Shown: piece after piece, positions 1 to 8,917 of the stretch | Layout: the number at the start of each line of letters is the position of its first letter | Position numbering within the stretch: position 1 is the first letter of the stretch | Assembly (NCBI RefSeq): GCF_014779595.1 | Contig: NZ_JACXZT010000010.1 | Location: forward strand, 62,001-126,000 | Origin: Halomonas sp. ML-15 | GTDB lineage: Bacteria; Pseudomonadota; Gammaproteobacteria; Pseudomonadales; Halomonadaceae | Direction of reading: 5' to 3' | DNA: 64,000 nt | Program-made: the position numbers and the translations under genes | Notes under the pieces: model-generated | Told to the model about the DNA's origin: nothing | What the model saw: only the letters and a program-made list of their open reading frames with translations | Database searches by the model: none

Positions 1-1
1 G

Positions 2-151
2 GGGGTGGCCGAGGTCAGTCGCTGCATCCTGTGCCTCAAACACGGCAAGTGGCCGCGACGTCTTGGCGACGTGGAAGAGATCGCCATTCCGATCAACAAG
101 CAGGATGAAATTCTCGCCGCCCAGCAAGCATCTGGGGAGGATCGTCCATGA
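2..151 (+). CDS. TRAP transporter small permease (DctQ), C-terminal fragment
   Basis: The reading frame is open from the first bases and encodes the last 49 residues of a protein; its 5' part lies outside the window. The tail has SRCILCLKHGKWPRR followed by a charged cytoplasmic end, which resembles the region after the last helix of DctQ subunits. Its stop overlaps the start of the large permease (ATGA at 148-151), the usual arrangement for TRAP dctQ-dctM. The family assignment rests mainly on this coupling, because no membrane helix is left in the fragment. Confidence 0.72.
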   Translation, partial: GVAEVSRCILCLKHGKWPRRLGDVEEIAIPINKQDEILAAQQASGEDRP

Positions 152-1467
152 GCGAACCGGAAATCGGCATCATGATGCTAGGCATGCTGATCATACTGAT
201 CATGCTTGGCTTTCCCATCGCCTTCACGCTGATCGCCATGGGCATTGCCTTTGGCTACTTCGCCATCGGCGACATTATCTTTTCACTGCTGGTGCAGCGG
301 GCCTATGGCGTGATGTCCAACGACGTGCTGATAGCGGTACCGCTGTTCCTGTTCATGGGCTACATGGTCGAGCGTGCCAATATCCTCGATCGGTTATTCT
401 CGAGCCTGCAACTCGCGGCGCGAGGCATGCCGGCTTCACTGGCTGTGGCCAGCCTGATCACCTGTGCGCTGTTTGCCACTGCCACTGGCATCGTGGGAGC
501 GGTGGTCACCCTGATGGGGTTGCTGGCCTTGCCGGCGATGCTCAACGCCGGCTACGACAAGCGCATGTCGAGCGGTGTAATCTGCGCCGGTGGCTGCCTG
601 GGAATCCTGATACCCCCGAGCATCATGCTGATCCTCTACGGCGCCATGGCCGGGGTCTCGGTGGTACGGCTCTATGCTGCGGCGCTGATACCGGGGCTGC
701 TGCTGGCCGGGCTCTACATCCTTTACGTAATGGGGCGGGCGATGATCAACCCCAAGGTGGCGCCGAAACTCCCGGCGGAGCAGATGAATGTGCCGCTGGG
801 CAAGGTCTACTGGGGGCTGTTGACCTCCTTCGTGCCGCTGTTCGTGCTGATCATGTCGGTGCTGGGGGCGATTCTGTTTGGTCTGGCCACGCCCCATGAG
901 GCCGCCGGTATTGGGGCAATGGGAGCGATCCTGCTGGCCGCAGCCTACCGCCAGCTGACCTTCGTGCGGCTGCGTGAGGCGGTGTTCCTCACCGCCCGCA
1001 CCAGTGCCATGGTGTGCTGGCTGTTCGTGGGATCGTGGATCTTCTCTTCGGTGTTCTCGCTGCTCGATGGTCACTCGCTGATCGAACATTGGATCAGTGG
1101 CATGTCGTTGACGCCGCTACAGTTCCTGCTGCTCGCTCAGTTGATGATCTTCATTCTTGGCTGGCCGCTGGAGTGGACCGAGATCATCATCATCTTCGTG
1201 CCGATCTTCCTGCCCCTGCTGGCCATGTTCGGCATCGATCCGCTGTTCTTCGGGGTGCTGGTGGCCTTGAATATCCAGACCTCGTTCCTGACCCCGCCGA
1301 TGGCGATGTCCGCCTTCTACCTCAAGGGCATCTCGCCCAAGGGGATCGAGCTCAACGATATCTTCATCGGTATCGCGCCCTTCTTGCTGATGGTGTTCGT
1401 GGCGATGTTCATCCTCTACATGGTGCCGGGCATCGTGTTCTGGCTGCCAGGAGTGCTGTACGGCTGA
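148..1467 (+). CDS. TRAP transporter large permease (DctM)
   Basis: A 439-residue polytopic inner-membrane protein made almost entirely of hydrophobic helices, the usual length for the DctM subunit of TRAP transporters. DctM is the Na+-coupled translocation subunit that works with DctQ and a periplasmic binding protein to import organic acids or similar solutes. The family-typical LIPPSIMLILYG stretch lies near residue 150, HEAAGIGAMGA near 250, and ETLFLTPPMA-like text near 375. The gene is translationally coupled to the upstream DctQ. The substrate cannot be read from the sequence, and the binding protein is outside the window. A hairpin follows the stop. Confidence 0.93.
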   Translation: MSEPEIGIMMLGMLIILIMLGFPIAFTLIAMGIAFGYFAIGDIIFSLLVQRAYGVMSNDVLIAVPLFLFMGYMVERANILDRLFSSLQLAARGMPASLAVASLITCALFATATGIVGAVVTLMGLLALPAMLNAGYDKRMSSGVICAGGCLGILIPPSIMLILYGAMAGVSVVRLYAAALIPGLLLAGLYILYVMGRAMINPKVAPKLPAEQMNVPLGKVYWGLLTSFVPLFVLIMSVLGAILFGLATPHEAAGIGAMGAILLAAAYRQLTFVRLREAVFLTARTSAMVCWLFVGSWIFSSVFSLLDGHSLIEHWISGMSLTPLQFLLLAQLMIFILGWPLEWTEIIIIFVPIFLPLLAMFGIDPLFFGVLVALNIQTSFLTPPMAMSAFYLKGISPKGIELNDIFIGIAPFLLMVFVAMFILYMVPGIVFWLPGVLYG

Positions 1468-1475
1468 CACAGGAC

Positions 1476-1502
1476 AACGCCCGGCAGCGAGTGTCGGGCG
1501 TT
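1476..1502. terminator. Hairpin between convergent dctM and spy-like gene
   Basis: An 11-bp stem (AACGCCCGGCA / TGTCGGGCGTT, one G-T pair) with a 5-nt loop sits nine bases after the dctM stop. The T-run is poor, so termination strength is uncertain. It lies between two convergent genes and could serve both. Confidence 0.5.
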
Positions 1503-1554
1503 GGGGGAATGGTAAGATTTGGCGTCACTGGTGCGGGCAGCGGCGCCGGGTCTG

Positions 1555-2262
1555 TCAGGCGTCGCGCTCGGGGTGGTGGTGGCCGCGCTTGCCGTAGTGG
1601 CGGTGGCCGCCCTTGGGTTGCATGGCGGCCTTGAGCTCCTCCAGTTGCTGCTCGTCGAGAAGTTCTGCCAGTGCCGCATGATGCTCATCGCGCAGGGCGT
1701 TATAGGCGTCGCGGCGCGCGTCGCGGGAGTCGAAGTCCTGGTCGCGCAGTTCGCGCATATCGGCATACAGGCTTTCGCGGATCTCGGTCAGGGCGTTACG
1801 CTCCTCGTCGCTGAGGCCCCAGTCGTCGACCAGCGCGGTAAGGCGCTCCTGCATCGCTTCGCGGTACTCGGCGCGGCGCTCCTGCATCTTCTCGTGCATG
1901 GCACTGCGCAGTTCCTGGCGCTGCTCGTCGGTAAAGATCTCGTCGAGGGCGGCGCGGTGCTGTTCATGTAGCGCGTGGTAGGCGTTGCGGCGCTCGTCGC
2001 GGGACGCAAAGTCCTGGTCCTTGAGGTCGCGATGAGCATCGCGCAGCTCGGCGTGGGCGGCTTCCAGTTCGGCGCGGGTGTCGTCACCGAACCCCAGCCG
2101 CTCCTGCATGGCATCCAGGCGCTCGACATGCTTCTGCTGGTAGCGCTCGCCCTTGGCGGCATCGTCGCCATGGTTGCCGGCAGTGGCGGTCAGCGACAGC
2201 GGGGCGATGGCCAGCGCCAGCAGGGCTGGCATCAGGGTCTTGCGAGCGGTCAATCGAATCAT
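1555..2262 (-). CDS. Spy/CpxP-like periplasmic stress chaperone with duplicated domain
   Basis: A 235-residue protein with an N-terminal signal peptide (MIRLTARK then a hydrophobic stretch ending near TATAG), followed by a very charged all-helical body and a His-rich tail (GGHRHYGKRGHHH). The body contains two copies of a unit, RDLKDQDFASRDERRNAYHAL and MRELRDQDFDSRDARRDAYNAL, each followed by an EQ.EEL-type segment. Proteins of the LTXXQ/Spy family are ATP-independent periplasmic chaperones induced by envelope stress. The start at 2262 has GGAG about 7 bases upstream; a longer reading frame to 2367 has no support. It lies last in the BaeSR-efflux unit, and spy is a classical Bae/Cpx target in enterobacteria. 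The His-rich tail may bind metal (inference). Confidence 0.82.
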   Translation of the reverse strand: MIRLTARKTLMPALLALAIAPLSLTATAGNHGDDAAKGERYQQKHVERLDAMQERLGFGDDTRAELEAAHAELRDAHRDLKDQDFASRDERRNAYHALHEQHRAALDEIFTDEQRQELRSAMHEKMQERRAEYREAMQERLTALVDDWGLSDEERNALTEIRESLYADMRELRDQDFDSRDARRDAYNALRDEHHAALAELLDEQQLEELKAAMQPKGGHRHYGKRGHHHPERDA

Positions 2263-2310
2263 GGTGGACTCCTCGTCCCTAGGGGTGACGCTGACACTGT
2301 CGCCTGCGGC

Positions 2311-2339
2311 GGTGCAATCAGGTTGCAGCAATGGTGCAA
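2311..2339 (-). promoter_or_regulatory. Three direct repeats, 11-bp period, upstream of spy-like gene (candidate BaeR site)
   Basis: On the plus strand GGTGCAA (2311), GTTGCAG (2322) and GGTGCAA (2333) are separated by exactly four bases each. Response regulators of the OmpR/PhoB class bind direct repeats spaced one helical turn (about 11 bp) apart. The same heptamer with the same period recurs upstream of the efflux operon at 8918-8935. The array lies 49-77 bp upstream of the spy-like start. It also contains a perfect 7-bp inverted repeat (2321-2327 / 2335-2341). Confidence 0.62.
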
Positions 2340-2363
2340 CCATCGCGCAAGGGAAGCACTTCC

Positions 2364-3062
2364 TCACTCCTCCGGCTGGTACTTGTAGCCGACGCCGTAG
2401 ACCGAGCGAATGATCTCGCGCTCGGGCCAGACGTCGCTGATCTTCTTGCGCAGCTTCTTGATATGGCTGTCGACGGTGCGCTCGGAGACGATGCGGTGGT
2501 CGCGGTACATATGGTCCATCAGCTGGTCGCGGGAGAAGATCCGGCCGGGGGCATTCATCAGTACCTTGAGTAGCTGGAACTCCACTGCGGTGAGTCCCAG
2601 ATCCTGGCCGTCGGCCAGCGCCCGCCAGCCGTCTTCATCGAGGCTCAGGGCGGCACCATCGATGCTGCCCGGCACCTCCGCGGCGCGGCTGCGGCGCAGC
2701 ACCGCCTTGATTCGCGCGACCACCTCGCGGGGGCTGAACGGTTTGCAGATATAGTCGTCGGCGCCGAGCTCCAGGCCAAGCAGGCGGTCGACCTCCTCGA
2801 CCCGCGCGGTGAGCATGATCACCGGCAGCCGCGGCCAGCGCTCGCGCAGTTGGCGGCACAGGGTCAGGCCGTCGGTACCCGGCAGCATCAGGTCGAGCAG
2901 CACCAGGTCGGGTTGCTGCTGCTCGAGCCACGGCACCACGCTGTCGCCGTGGTCGAGGTGGTGCGAGGCGAAGCCGCTGCCGCTTAGGTAGTCGGCGACC
3001 AGGCTGGCAATCTTGGGCTCGTCCTCGACGATCAGAACGGCTTCCTTAGGCGCGGTGCTCAT
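2364..3062 (-). CDS. baeR: Response regulator, OmpR family, BaeR-like
   Basis: A 232-residue two-domain regulator. The receiver domain (residues about 8-122) has acidic pocket E13/D14, phosphoacceptor D57 in LLDLMLPGTDGLTLCR, T85 and K107. The C-terminal winged helix ends SVYGVGYKY. The stretch LLGLELGADDYICKPFSPREVVAR closely follows enterobacterial BaeR as I remember it. The start ATG at 3062 lies inside the end of the kinase gene (17-bp overlap), with GGAGG upstream. In Bae systems the regulator activates RND efflux genes and spy in response to envelope stress, and both are present here as neighbours. Confidence 0.92.
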   Translation of the reverse strand: MSTAPKEAVLIVEDEPKIASLVADYLSGSGFASHHLDHGDSVVPWLEQQQPDLVLLDLMLPGTDGLTLCRQLRERWPRLPVIMLTARVEEVDRLLGLELGADDYICKPFSPREVVARIKAVLRRSRAAEVPGSIDGAALSLDEDGWRALADGQDLGLTAVEFQLLKVLMNAPGRIFSRDQLMDHMYRDHRIVSERTVDSHIKKLRKKISDVWPEREIIRSVYGVGYKYQPEE

Positions 3063-4491
3063 GCATGTCCTCCTTGAGCAGTGGAAATTCGAGGGTCCAG
3101 CATAACCCGCCGAGGGCGGAATTCGTGGCCTGCATGCTGCCGCCATGGGCGGTGACCAGGGCGGTGGCGATGGATAGACCCAGGCCGCTGCCGCCGCTGG
3201 CGCGGTTACGCGAGCCCTCGACCCGGTAGAGGCGTTCGGTAAGGTGAGCCAGCTCGCGCTCGGGCACCCCGGGGGCAGTGTCCTCCCAGGTGATCCGGGC
3301 GATCTCTTTGTCGCACTCGAGGCTGACCCGGAGCCGGCCTGGCGCCTGGGTATAGGCGCAGGTGTTGTCGAGCAGGTTGTGCCATAGCTGACGCAGGCGC
3401 TGCAGATCGCCGCGGATCGGGGCACGCTCGGTGATTTGTATCTCGAGGTCGATACCTTGATTGTCCAGCCAGTCGCGGCGCTCCTCGAGGCGTGAGGCCA
3501 GCGTCTCGGCCAGGTCGAGGGGCGCCAGCGACACCTCGAGTACGCCGGCGTCGCTCTGGGCGAGCAGCCGCAGATCGGCGACCAGACGCTCGAGCTGGCC
3601 GACCTCCTGGGCCAGCGAGCCGAGATTATCGTCGTTCATCGGACGGATGCCGTCCTGCATTGCCTCGATCTCGCCGCGCAGTACCGCCAGTGGGGTGCGC
3701 AGCTCATGGGCGATATCCGAGACCCAGCGCTGGCGCGCCTCGCGGTTGGCTTCGAGGGTGGCCGCCAGCACATTGAAATCGTGGGACAGCCGTGACAACT
3801 CATCGCCGCCGTGCTCCGGCAGGCGAATATCGTAGTCGCCCTCGGTGAGGCGCCGGGTGGCCAACGCCATATGGCCGGTGCGACCGCCGAGCCACCATGA
3901 TAGCCCCCCGGCCAGCAGCAGCGAGGCGAGCGCCAGGGAGGCGACGATGATCCCCAGATTGCGCTGCTGGCGCGACAGGAAGATACGGTCCATCCGTGCC
4001 ATCAGCTGCTGCGGCGGACGATAGCCCAGCGCTCCGACCTGCTCACCCTGGCTGATGATCGGCAGCCAGTGCAGCTCGGAGCCGTTGGCCTGGTCGTCCT
4101 CACTGGGGCGTAGACCAATCACCGGCAGGCCGTTGGAATCGTGAAGCACGAAGTCGCCAGGATCTCCCAGGCGCCGGTCGATGCCCTGCGGTGGCGGGCC
4201 GTCGCCGGGCCACAGCTGGCGTCGCACCAGGCGATGCCAGGCGCTCATGTCATCGCGCAGCCACTGCCAGTCGCCGCGCCGCTGCCACTCCTCGGCGAGC
4301 CCTTCGGCAAGCGTCTCGGCGCGGCTGGTCTGGGTGGTTTCCAGGTAGTCGATGAAGCCGCGGTCGATGCTGCGCGAGACGGCCAGAAACACCAGCCCGG
4401 AGATCACTACGTTGACCACCAGGATGATCACGAACAGCTTGACGCCGAGTCGCGACAGCACCGGCCTGCGTTGGGGGAAGAGGGCAGGCAT
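3046..4491 (-). CDS. baeS: Sensor histidine kinase, BaeS-like
   Basis: A 481-residue inner-membrane kinase. One helix lies near residues 17-38, then a periplasmic sensor region, a second helix near 179-201, a HAMP segment (about 200-250), a dimerisation domain with phosphoacceptor H262 in SDIAHELRTPLAVL, and an HATPase domain with N box (HNLLDNTCAYT) and G boxes (GSGLGLSI). The start at 4491 shares one base with the pump stop (TGATG), so the pump and the sensor are co-translated. In-frame sequence upstream of 4491 is the pump gene read in another frame. It phosphorylates the adjacent regulator. Confidence 0.9.
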   Translation of the reverse strand: MPALFPQRRPVLSRLGVKLFVIILVVNVVISGLVFLAVSRSIDRGFIDYLETTQTSRAETLAEGLAEEWQRRGDWQWLRDDMSAWHRLVRRQLWPGDGPPPQGIDRRLGDPGDFVLHDSNGLPVIGLRPSEDDQANGSELHWLPIISQGEQVGALGYRPPQQLMARMDRIFLSRQQRNLGIIVASLALASLLLAGGLSWWLGGRTGHMALATRRLTEGDYDIRLPEHGGDELSRLSHDFNVLAATLEANREARQRWVSDIAHELRTPLAVLRGEIEAMQDGIRPMNDDNLGSLAQEVGQLERLVADLRLLAQSDAGVLEVSLAPLDLAETLASRLEERRDWLDNQGIDLEIQITERAPIRGDLQRLRQLWHNLLDNTCAYTQAPGRLRVSLECDKEIARITWEDTAPGVPERELAHLTERLYRVEGSRNRASGGSGLGLSIATALVTAHGGSMQATNSALGGLCWTLEFPLLKEDMHEHRA

Positions 4492-7400
4492 CAGCGAGTC
4501 TCCTGAAGAGGGTTGGCAAGGGGGTGGGCAAAGCGCGCACGCAGCTGCTCCAGGCCCAGGTAGAGCACCGGGACCAGAATCAGCAGTATCAGGGTGGCGA
4601 ACAGCATGCCGAAGCCCAGCGAGATGGCCATGGGAATCATGAAGCGGGCCTGACGCGAAGTCTCGAAGATCATCGGCGCCAGCCCCAGGAAGGTGGTCAT
4701 GGTGGTCATCATGATCGGCCGCAGACGGCGCGTGGCGGCGGCGACAATCGCCTCGCGAGCGCCCATGCCCTCGCGGCGGCGGCGATTGGCGTAGTCGATC
4801 AGTACCAGCGCATCGTTGATCACTACTCCGGAGAGCGCCAGCATGCCCAGCAGGCTGACGATAGAGAGGCCGAAGCCCATGATCAGATGGCCGCCCACCG
4901 CGCCGATCACTCCGAACGGGATCGCCGCCATCACCAGCAGCGGCTGCAGGTAGCTGCGGAACGGAATCGCCAGCAGGCAGTAGATCGCCGCCAGGGTCAG
5001 CCACATCGCGGTCTTGAGCGTTGCCAGGTTATCGGCGGTGTCCTGCTGGCGGCCACCGAGGCCGATCTCGAGGCCCGGGTAGGCGGCCTCGACCCCGGGG
5101 AAGACCTGCTCCTGGAGCGTCGCCAGCACCTGATTGACCTGCGCGCCGCCCTCGAGGTCGGCGGTCACGCTAATATCGCGGCGCCCGTCGGTGCGCCTGA
5201 GGGTGGTGGAGGAGCGGCCGATATCGATATCGGCGACTCGCGACAGCGGAACCTCACGCCCTTCGGCGGTGCGTATCGGCAGCTGATAGAGCTCACTCAA
5301 GCTATCGCGGGACTGCGGCGGCAGACGCACCTCGACGCTTACCGACGTGCGCCCGGCGTGCTGCTCCACGGCGGTAACGCCCTGCAGCGGGCCGCGCAGC
5401 TGGGCGGCGAGGTCGCTGCCGCTCAAGCCCAGGGCGCGGCCCTCGGCGGAGAGCCGCACTTCGAGCTGGGGCAGGCCGTCGCCCAGGCCGCTGTCGATAT
5501 CGGTGAGTCCGCCGAACTGGCCCAGCTCTTCTGCGAGCCGCTGGGAGGCGGCTTCGAGCACGTTGCTGTCGGGGTGCGACAGGCGCAGGGTCAGACCGGC
5601 GCCGCGCCCCGGACCGCCGACGTCGGATTCGAAGCGTGCGGCCTGGACGTTGGTCAGCTCGCCGGTCAGCTCACGCCACTCCCGCGCGACCCGTGAGGGG
5701 GGCCAGGCGTCGAGGCTGGCCGGGTCTAGCTGCAGCAGGACCTCCAGGCTGTCGCCATCGAGGCGGGTGCGGGTGCCGGTGAAGCGCGGGCCGTCCTGTT
5801 GTTCGGCGAGCCGCTCCGCGGCCTCCATCAACTGGTCGCGAATGCGGCGGTCATCGGCCATCGGGCTGCCCACCGGCAGGGTCACGCTGGCCTGGACCTG
5901 GTCCGACTCGACCCGCGGCATCAGCGAGAAGCCCAGCCGACCGCTCATGGCGTAGGCCAGCGCCACCGCCAGTATCGCTACCGCCAGACAGATGGTCAGG
6001 GCGCGCTGGTCCAGGGCGCGTTCGAGCAACGGCGCGAAGCGCTGCTGGGTAAGACGGGTCAAGCCGCCCTGCAGATAGCGCCTGACATGCTCCAGCGGCT
6101 GCTGCCAGCGCGGCGTCGGGCGTCGGTTGGTGCCGTGGGCAAGGTGAGCGGGCAGGATAAACAGCGCCTCGACCAGCGACATCACAAACACCGTGATCAC
6201 TACCAGCGGCACCATGGCGAAGATCATGCCCAGGAATCCAGGCAGGAACAGCAGCGGCAGGAAGGCGACGATGTTCGAGAGAATGGCGAAGGTGATCGGC
6301 GTGGCCAGCTCACGGGCACCACGCACCGCCGCCTCGCGCAGCGAGTGGCCCTGTTCGCGATAGCTGTAGATATTCTCGCCGACCATGATCGCGTCGTCGA
6401 CCACGATACCCAGCGCGATGATAAAGGCGAACATCGACATCATGTTGATCGACACGCCGATCCACGGCAGAAACAGCATGGCGCCGAGGAAGGCGGTGGG
6501 GATGCCGAGAGTGACCCAGAATGCCAGCCGTGCCTCGAGAAACAGCGCCATCATCACCATCACCATGGCCAGACCCAGCCAGGCGTTCTTGAGTAGCAGG
6601 TCGAGACGGTCACGATAGATCTCGGAGCTGTCGCGAGCGACGCTCAGGGTGACGCCCTCGGGCAGGTTGGCGATCAGCCGGTCGAGCTCGGCGTGAACCG
6701 CATCGGAGATACCCAGCGGTGTCTGATCGCCGATCTGATAAACGTCGATGGTCAGCCCCGGCTGGCCGTTGTACTGGACTTCACGGTCGCTCTCGGCAAA
6801 GCCATCGCGCACCTCGGCGACATCGCCGAGGCGAATGGTGCCCCCGTTAGTGGTACTGCCCACCGGCAGCTCGGCGAAGGCCGGGGCACTGTCACGGCGG
6901 CCCTGATAGCGGATCAGCCATTCGCCCTCCTGGGTGGAGAGTCGCCCGCCAGCCAGGTCGAGGGCCTCCTCACCGATGCGCGCGGCGAGCTGGCTATGGG
7001 TCATGCCCAGCCGACGCATCGATTCTTCATCGAGCCATACCTGGATCTCGCGCTCGCGATTGCCCGAAAGCTCGGCCTTGGCGATGCCGCGGCTGGCGAT
7101 CAGCTCCGCGCGGACATCCTCGGCGGCGTCGTGCAGGGCGCGATCGCTGACGTTACCGTGCACCTGCAGGCGCATGACGCTGCGCGAGCGTCCGGCGAGG
7201 TTGATGCGCGGCGGATCGGCGGCGGCGGGGAGGGTGGTGATGGCGTTCACCGCCTGCTGGATGTCCTGGTAGACGCGCATCACCTCGACGCCATCGATCA
7301 GGGTCGCGCGCAGGCTGGCGCTGCCCTCGCTGGCGGTGGCGGTGACCTCGTCGATGCCTTCGATATCGGCGAGCTCGGCCTCGACAGGCAGCAGGATGCT

Positions 7401-7592
7401 CTGCTCGACCTCTTCGGGGGTTGCCCCGGGGTAGCTGACCGAGATCTGCACCACCTCGATGTCGAAGTCCGGGAACACCTCCTTCTTGATCGTCAGCGAC
7501 GCCATCAGGCCGCCGACGATCAGCAGCAGCATCAGCAGGTTCGGTGCCACGCCGTGGTGGACCATCCAGGCGATCGGGCCACGCCGCATCAT
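4491..7592 (-). CDS. RND efflux pump, inner-membrane subunit (AcrB-like)
   Basis: A 1033-residue transporter with the two-fold RND layout: TM1, a large periplasmic loop, TM2-TM7, a second periplasmic loop and TM8-TM12. TM4 carries the proton-relay pair D399/D400 in GIVVDDAIMVGENI. This is the usual size for HAE-type drug or envelope-lipid efflux pumps. The start overlaps the fusion-protein stop by four bases and the stop overlaps the kinase start, so four genes form a tightly coupled operon. No outer-membrane channel gene is in the cluster, so a TolC-type partner encoded elsewhere is inferred. The substrate is unknown. Confidence 0.92.
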   Translation of the reverse strand: MMRRGPIAWMVHHGVAPNLLMLLLIVGGLMASLTIKKEVFPDFDIEVVQISVSYPGATPEEVEQSILLPVEAELADIEGIDEVTATASEGSASLRATLIDGVEVMRVYQDIQQAVNAITTLPAAADPPRINLAGRSRSVMRLQVHGNVSDRALHDAAEDVRAELIASRGIAKAELSGNREREIQVWLDEESMRRLGMTHSQLAARIGEEALDLAGGRLSTQEGEWLIRYQGRRDSAPAFAELPVGSTTNGGTIRLGDVAEVRDGFAESDREVQYNGQPGLTIDVYQIGDQTPLGISDAVHAELDRLIANLPEGVTLSVARDSSEIYRDRLDLLLKNAWLGLAMVMVMMALFLEARLAFWVTLGIPTAFLGAMLFLPWIGVSINMMSMFAFIIALGIVVDDAIMVGENIYSYREQGHSLREAAVRGARELATPITFAILSNIVAFLPLLFLPGFLGMIFAMVPLVVITVFVMSLVEALFILPAHLAHGTNRRPTPRWQQPLEHVRRYLQGGLTRLTQQRFAPLLERALDQRALTICLAVAILAVALAYAMSGRLGFSLMPRVESDQVQASVTLPVGSPMADDRRIRDQLMEAAERLAEQQDGPRFTGTRTRLDGDSLEVLLQLDPASLDAWPPSRVAREWRELTGELTNVQAARFESDVGGPGRGAGLTLRLSHPDSNVLEAASQRLAEELGQFGGLTDIDSGLGDGLPQLEVRLSAEGRALGLSGSDLAAQLRGPLQGVTAVEQHAGRTSVSVEVRLPPQSRDSLSELYQLPIRTAEGREVPLSRVADIDIGRSSTTLRRTDGRRDISVTADLEGGAQVNQVLATLQEQVFPGVEAAYPGLEIGLGGRQQDTADNLATLKTAMWLTLAAIYCLLAIPFRSYLQPLLVMAAIPFGVIGAVGGHLIMGFGLSIVSLLGMLALSGVVINDALVLIDYANRRRREGMGAREAIVAAATRRLRPIMMTTMTTFLGLAPMIFETSRQARFMIPMAISLGFGMLFATLILLILVPVLYLGLEQLRARFAHPLANPLQETR

Positions 7593-8848
7593 GACTCGTC
7601 CTCCGCGTCACCCAACAGCGTGGCAAGCTCGGTGCTGCCCAGGGTGCGTGGCCGTAACTGCATGCCGTCGCGGGGCTGGCCGAGATTGGAGACCACGATA
7701 CGCTCGCCGGCCTCGAGCCCGGCGCTGATCAGGACCTGATCCTCACCGCGGTGCTGCACCTCGACCCGGGCGCGCCGCAGACGATCCTCATCGTCGAGCC
7801 GCCACACCTCGTCGCCGGGCCGCAGCGCTTGGGCCGGTAGCGCGAACAGGTCGTCGCGGGGGTTGGCGATGACTTCGGCGCGCAGCAGATCGCCGAGGCG
7901 CAGCGCCGGACCGTCGCTATTCAGTGCCAGTGGGTCGTCGACCTGCACCAGCAACTGGGCCTGCAGACCGCCCTCGTCGAGAGCCGGCAGTACCGACAGC
8001 ACCTGCCCTTGTCGTTCGGCGCCAGCGGGCCAGCCGCGGCTGGTCAAGCGCACCTCGGCACCGTTGGCGACATCCCCTTCGGTCTGGCCGGCATCGATCC
8101 AGGTCAGGGCATCACCGGGCAGCGAGAGCTGGACCCAGAAATGCGCGATATCGACAAGGTGCAGCAGCTCGGTACCTGCAGAAATCTCGCTGCCGCTGCC
8201 CACCAGCCGCTCCTGAATCATGGCCTGGTAGGGGCTGGCCAACTGCGTGCGAGCCAGGTCGAGTTCGGCCTGCTCGAGGGCGATCCGGGCGCGTTCCACA
8301 CCGGCCTCGGCGGCGCGCAGCTGCGGCTCCCGCAGTACCAGAGCACGGCGTTCCGCGGGCAGCTCGCGGCCAAATGACTGGTACTCGCTCTGGGCGCGCA
8401 GCTGCTCGCCGCGCTCGGTAGCGCGCTCGGCCTCGGCCTGGGCGAGTTCGGCCTGGGCAGCCCGCACGGCCAGGCGGTAGTCGCTATCGTCGATATGCAG
8501 CAGCGGCTCGCCGGCGTCGACCACTCGGCCGGGGATCACGCCAGGGGCGAAGGCCTCGAGGCGACCGGCGACGCGGCTCGCCAGGCGCGTTTCACGCTCG
8601 GCGAGCACCCGGCCATAGCCGTGGATCTGCGGTGCGGCGGGGCCGCGGATCGCCTCGATCACGTCGACCACCGGCGGCGGCACCTCCGGCGGCGGGCGCC
8701 GCTCGACCCGCGGCGGCTGGCTGATTAGCCAGTAGGCGCTGGCCAGTCCGATCGCCAGTACCAACAGCGCGGTGATCGCCCCCAGCCGAATACGCCCCTG
8801 CTGGCGGGGGCGGCGGGGCAAGGCGATGCGTACCGAAGTGACGGGCAT
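7589..8848 (-). CDS. RND efflux periplasmic adaptor (membrane fusion protein)
   Basis: A 419-residue protein with an N-terminal membrane anchor (about residues 21-43) and the adaptor order: half lipoyl motif, an Ala/Glu-rich coiled-coil hairpin (about 130-210), second lipoyl half (LASPYQAMIQERLVGSGSEIS), beta-barrel and membrane-proximal domains. It links the inner-membrane pump to an outer-membrane channel. First gene of the minus-strand unit adaptor, pump, baeS, baeR, spy. A pair of GGTGCAA-type repeats lies about 70-90 bp upstream, pointing to autoregulation through BaeR. An anchor helix rather than a lipobox is seen. Confidence 0.9.
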   Translation of the reverse strand: MPVTSVRIALPRRPRQQGRIRLGAITALLVLAIGLASAYWLISQPPRVERRPPPEVPPPVVDVIEAIRGPAAPQIHGYGRVLAERETRLASRVAGRLEAFAPGVIPGRVVDAGEPLLHIDDSDYRLAVRAAQAELAQAEAERATERGEQLRAQSEYQSFGRELPAERRALVLREPQLRAAEAGVERARIALEQAELDLARTQLASPYQAMIQERLVGSGSEISAGTELLHLVDIAHFWVQLSLPGDALTWIDAGQTEGDVANGAEVRLTSRGWPAGAERQGQVLSVLPALDEGGLQAQLLVQVDDPLALNSDGPALRLGDLLRAEVIANPRDDLFALPAQALRPGDEVWRLDDEDRLRRARVEVQHRGEDQVLISAGLEAGERIVVSNLGQPRDGMQLRPRTLGSTELATLLGDAEDES

Positions 8849-8917
8849 GGGCGGCTCATGAACGGGGTTGGGCAGCGAACAGCATCCTCCCGAGGGATGC
8901 AGCTATTGGTCACGAAC

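Noticed and set aside
4492-5004. N-terminal extension of BaeS
   Set aside because: It lies within the RND pump gene in another frame; the kinase start at 4491 forms a normal TGATG coupling.
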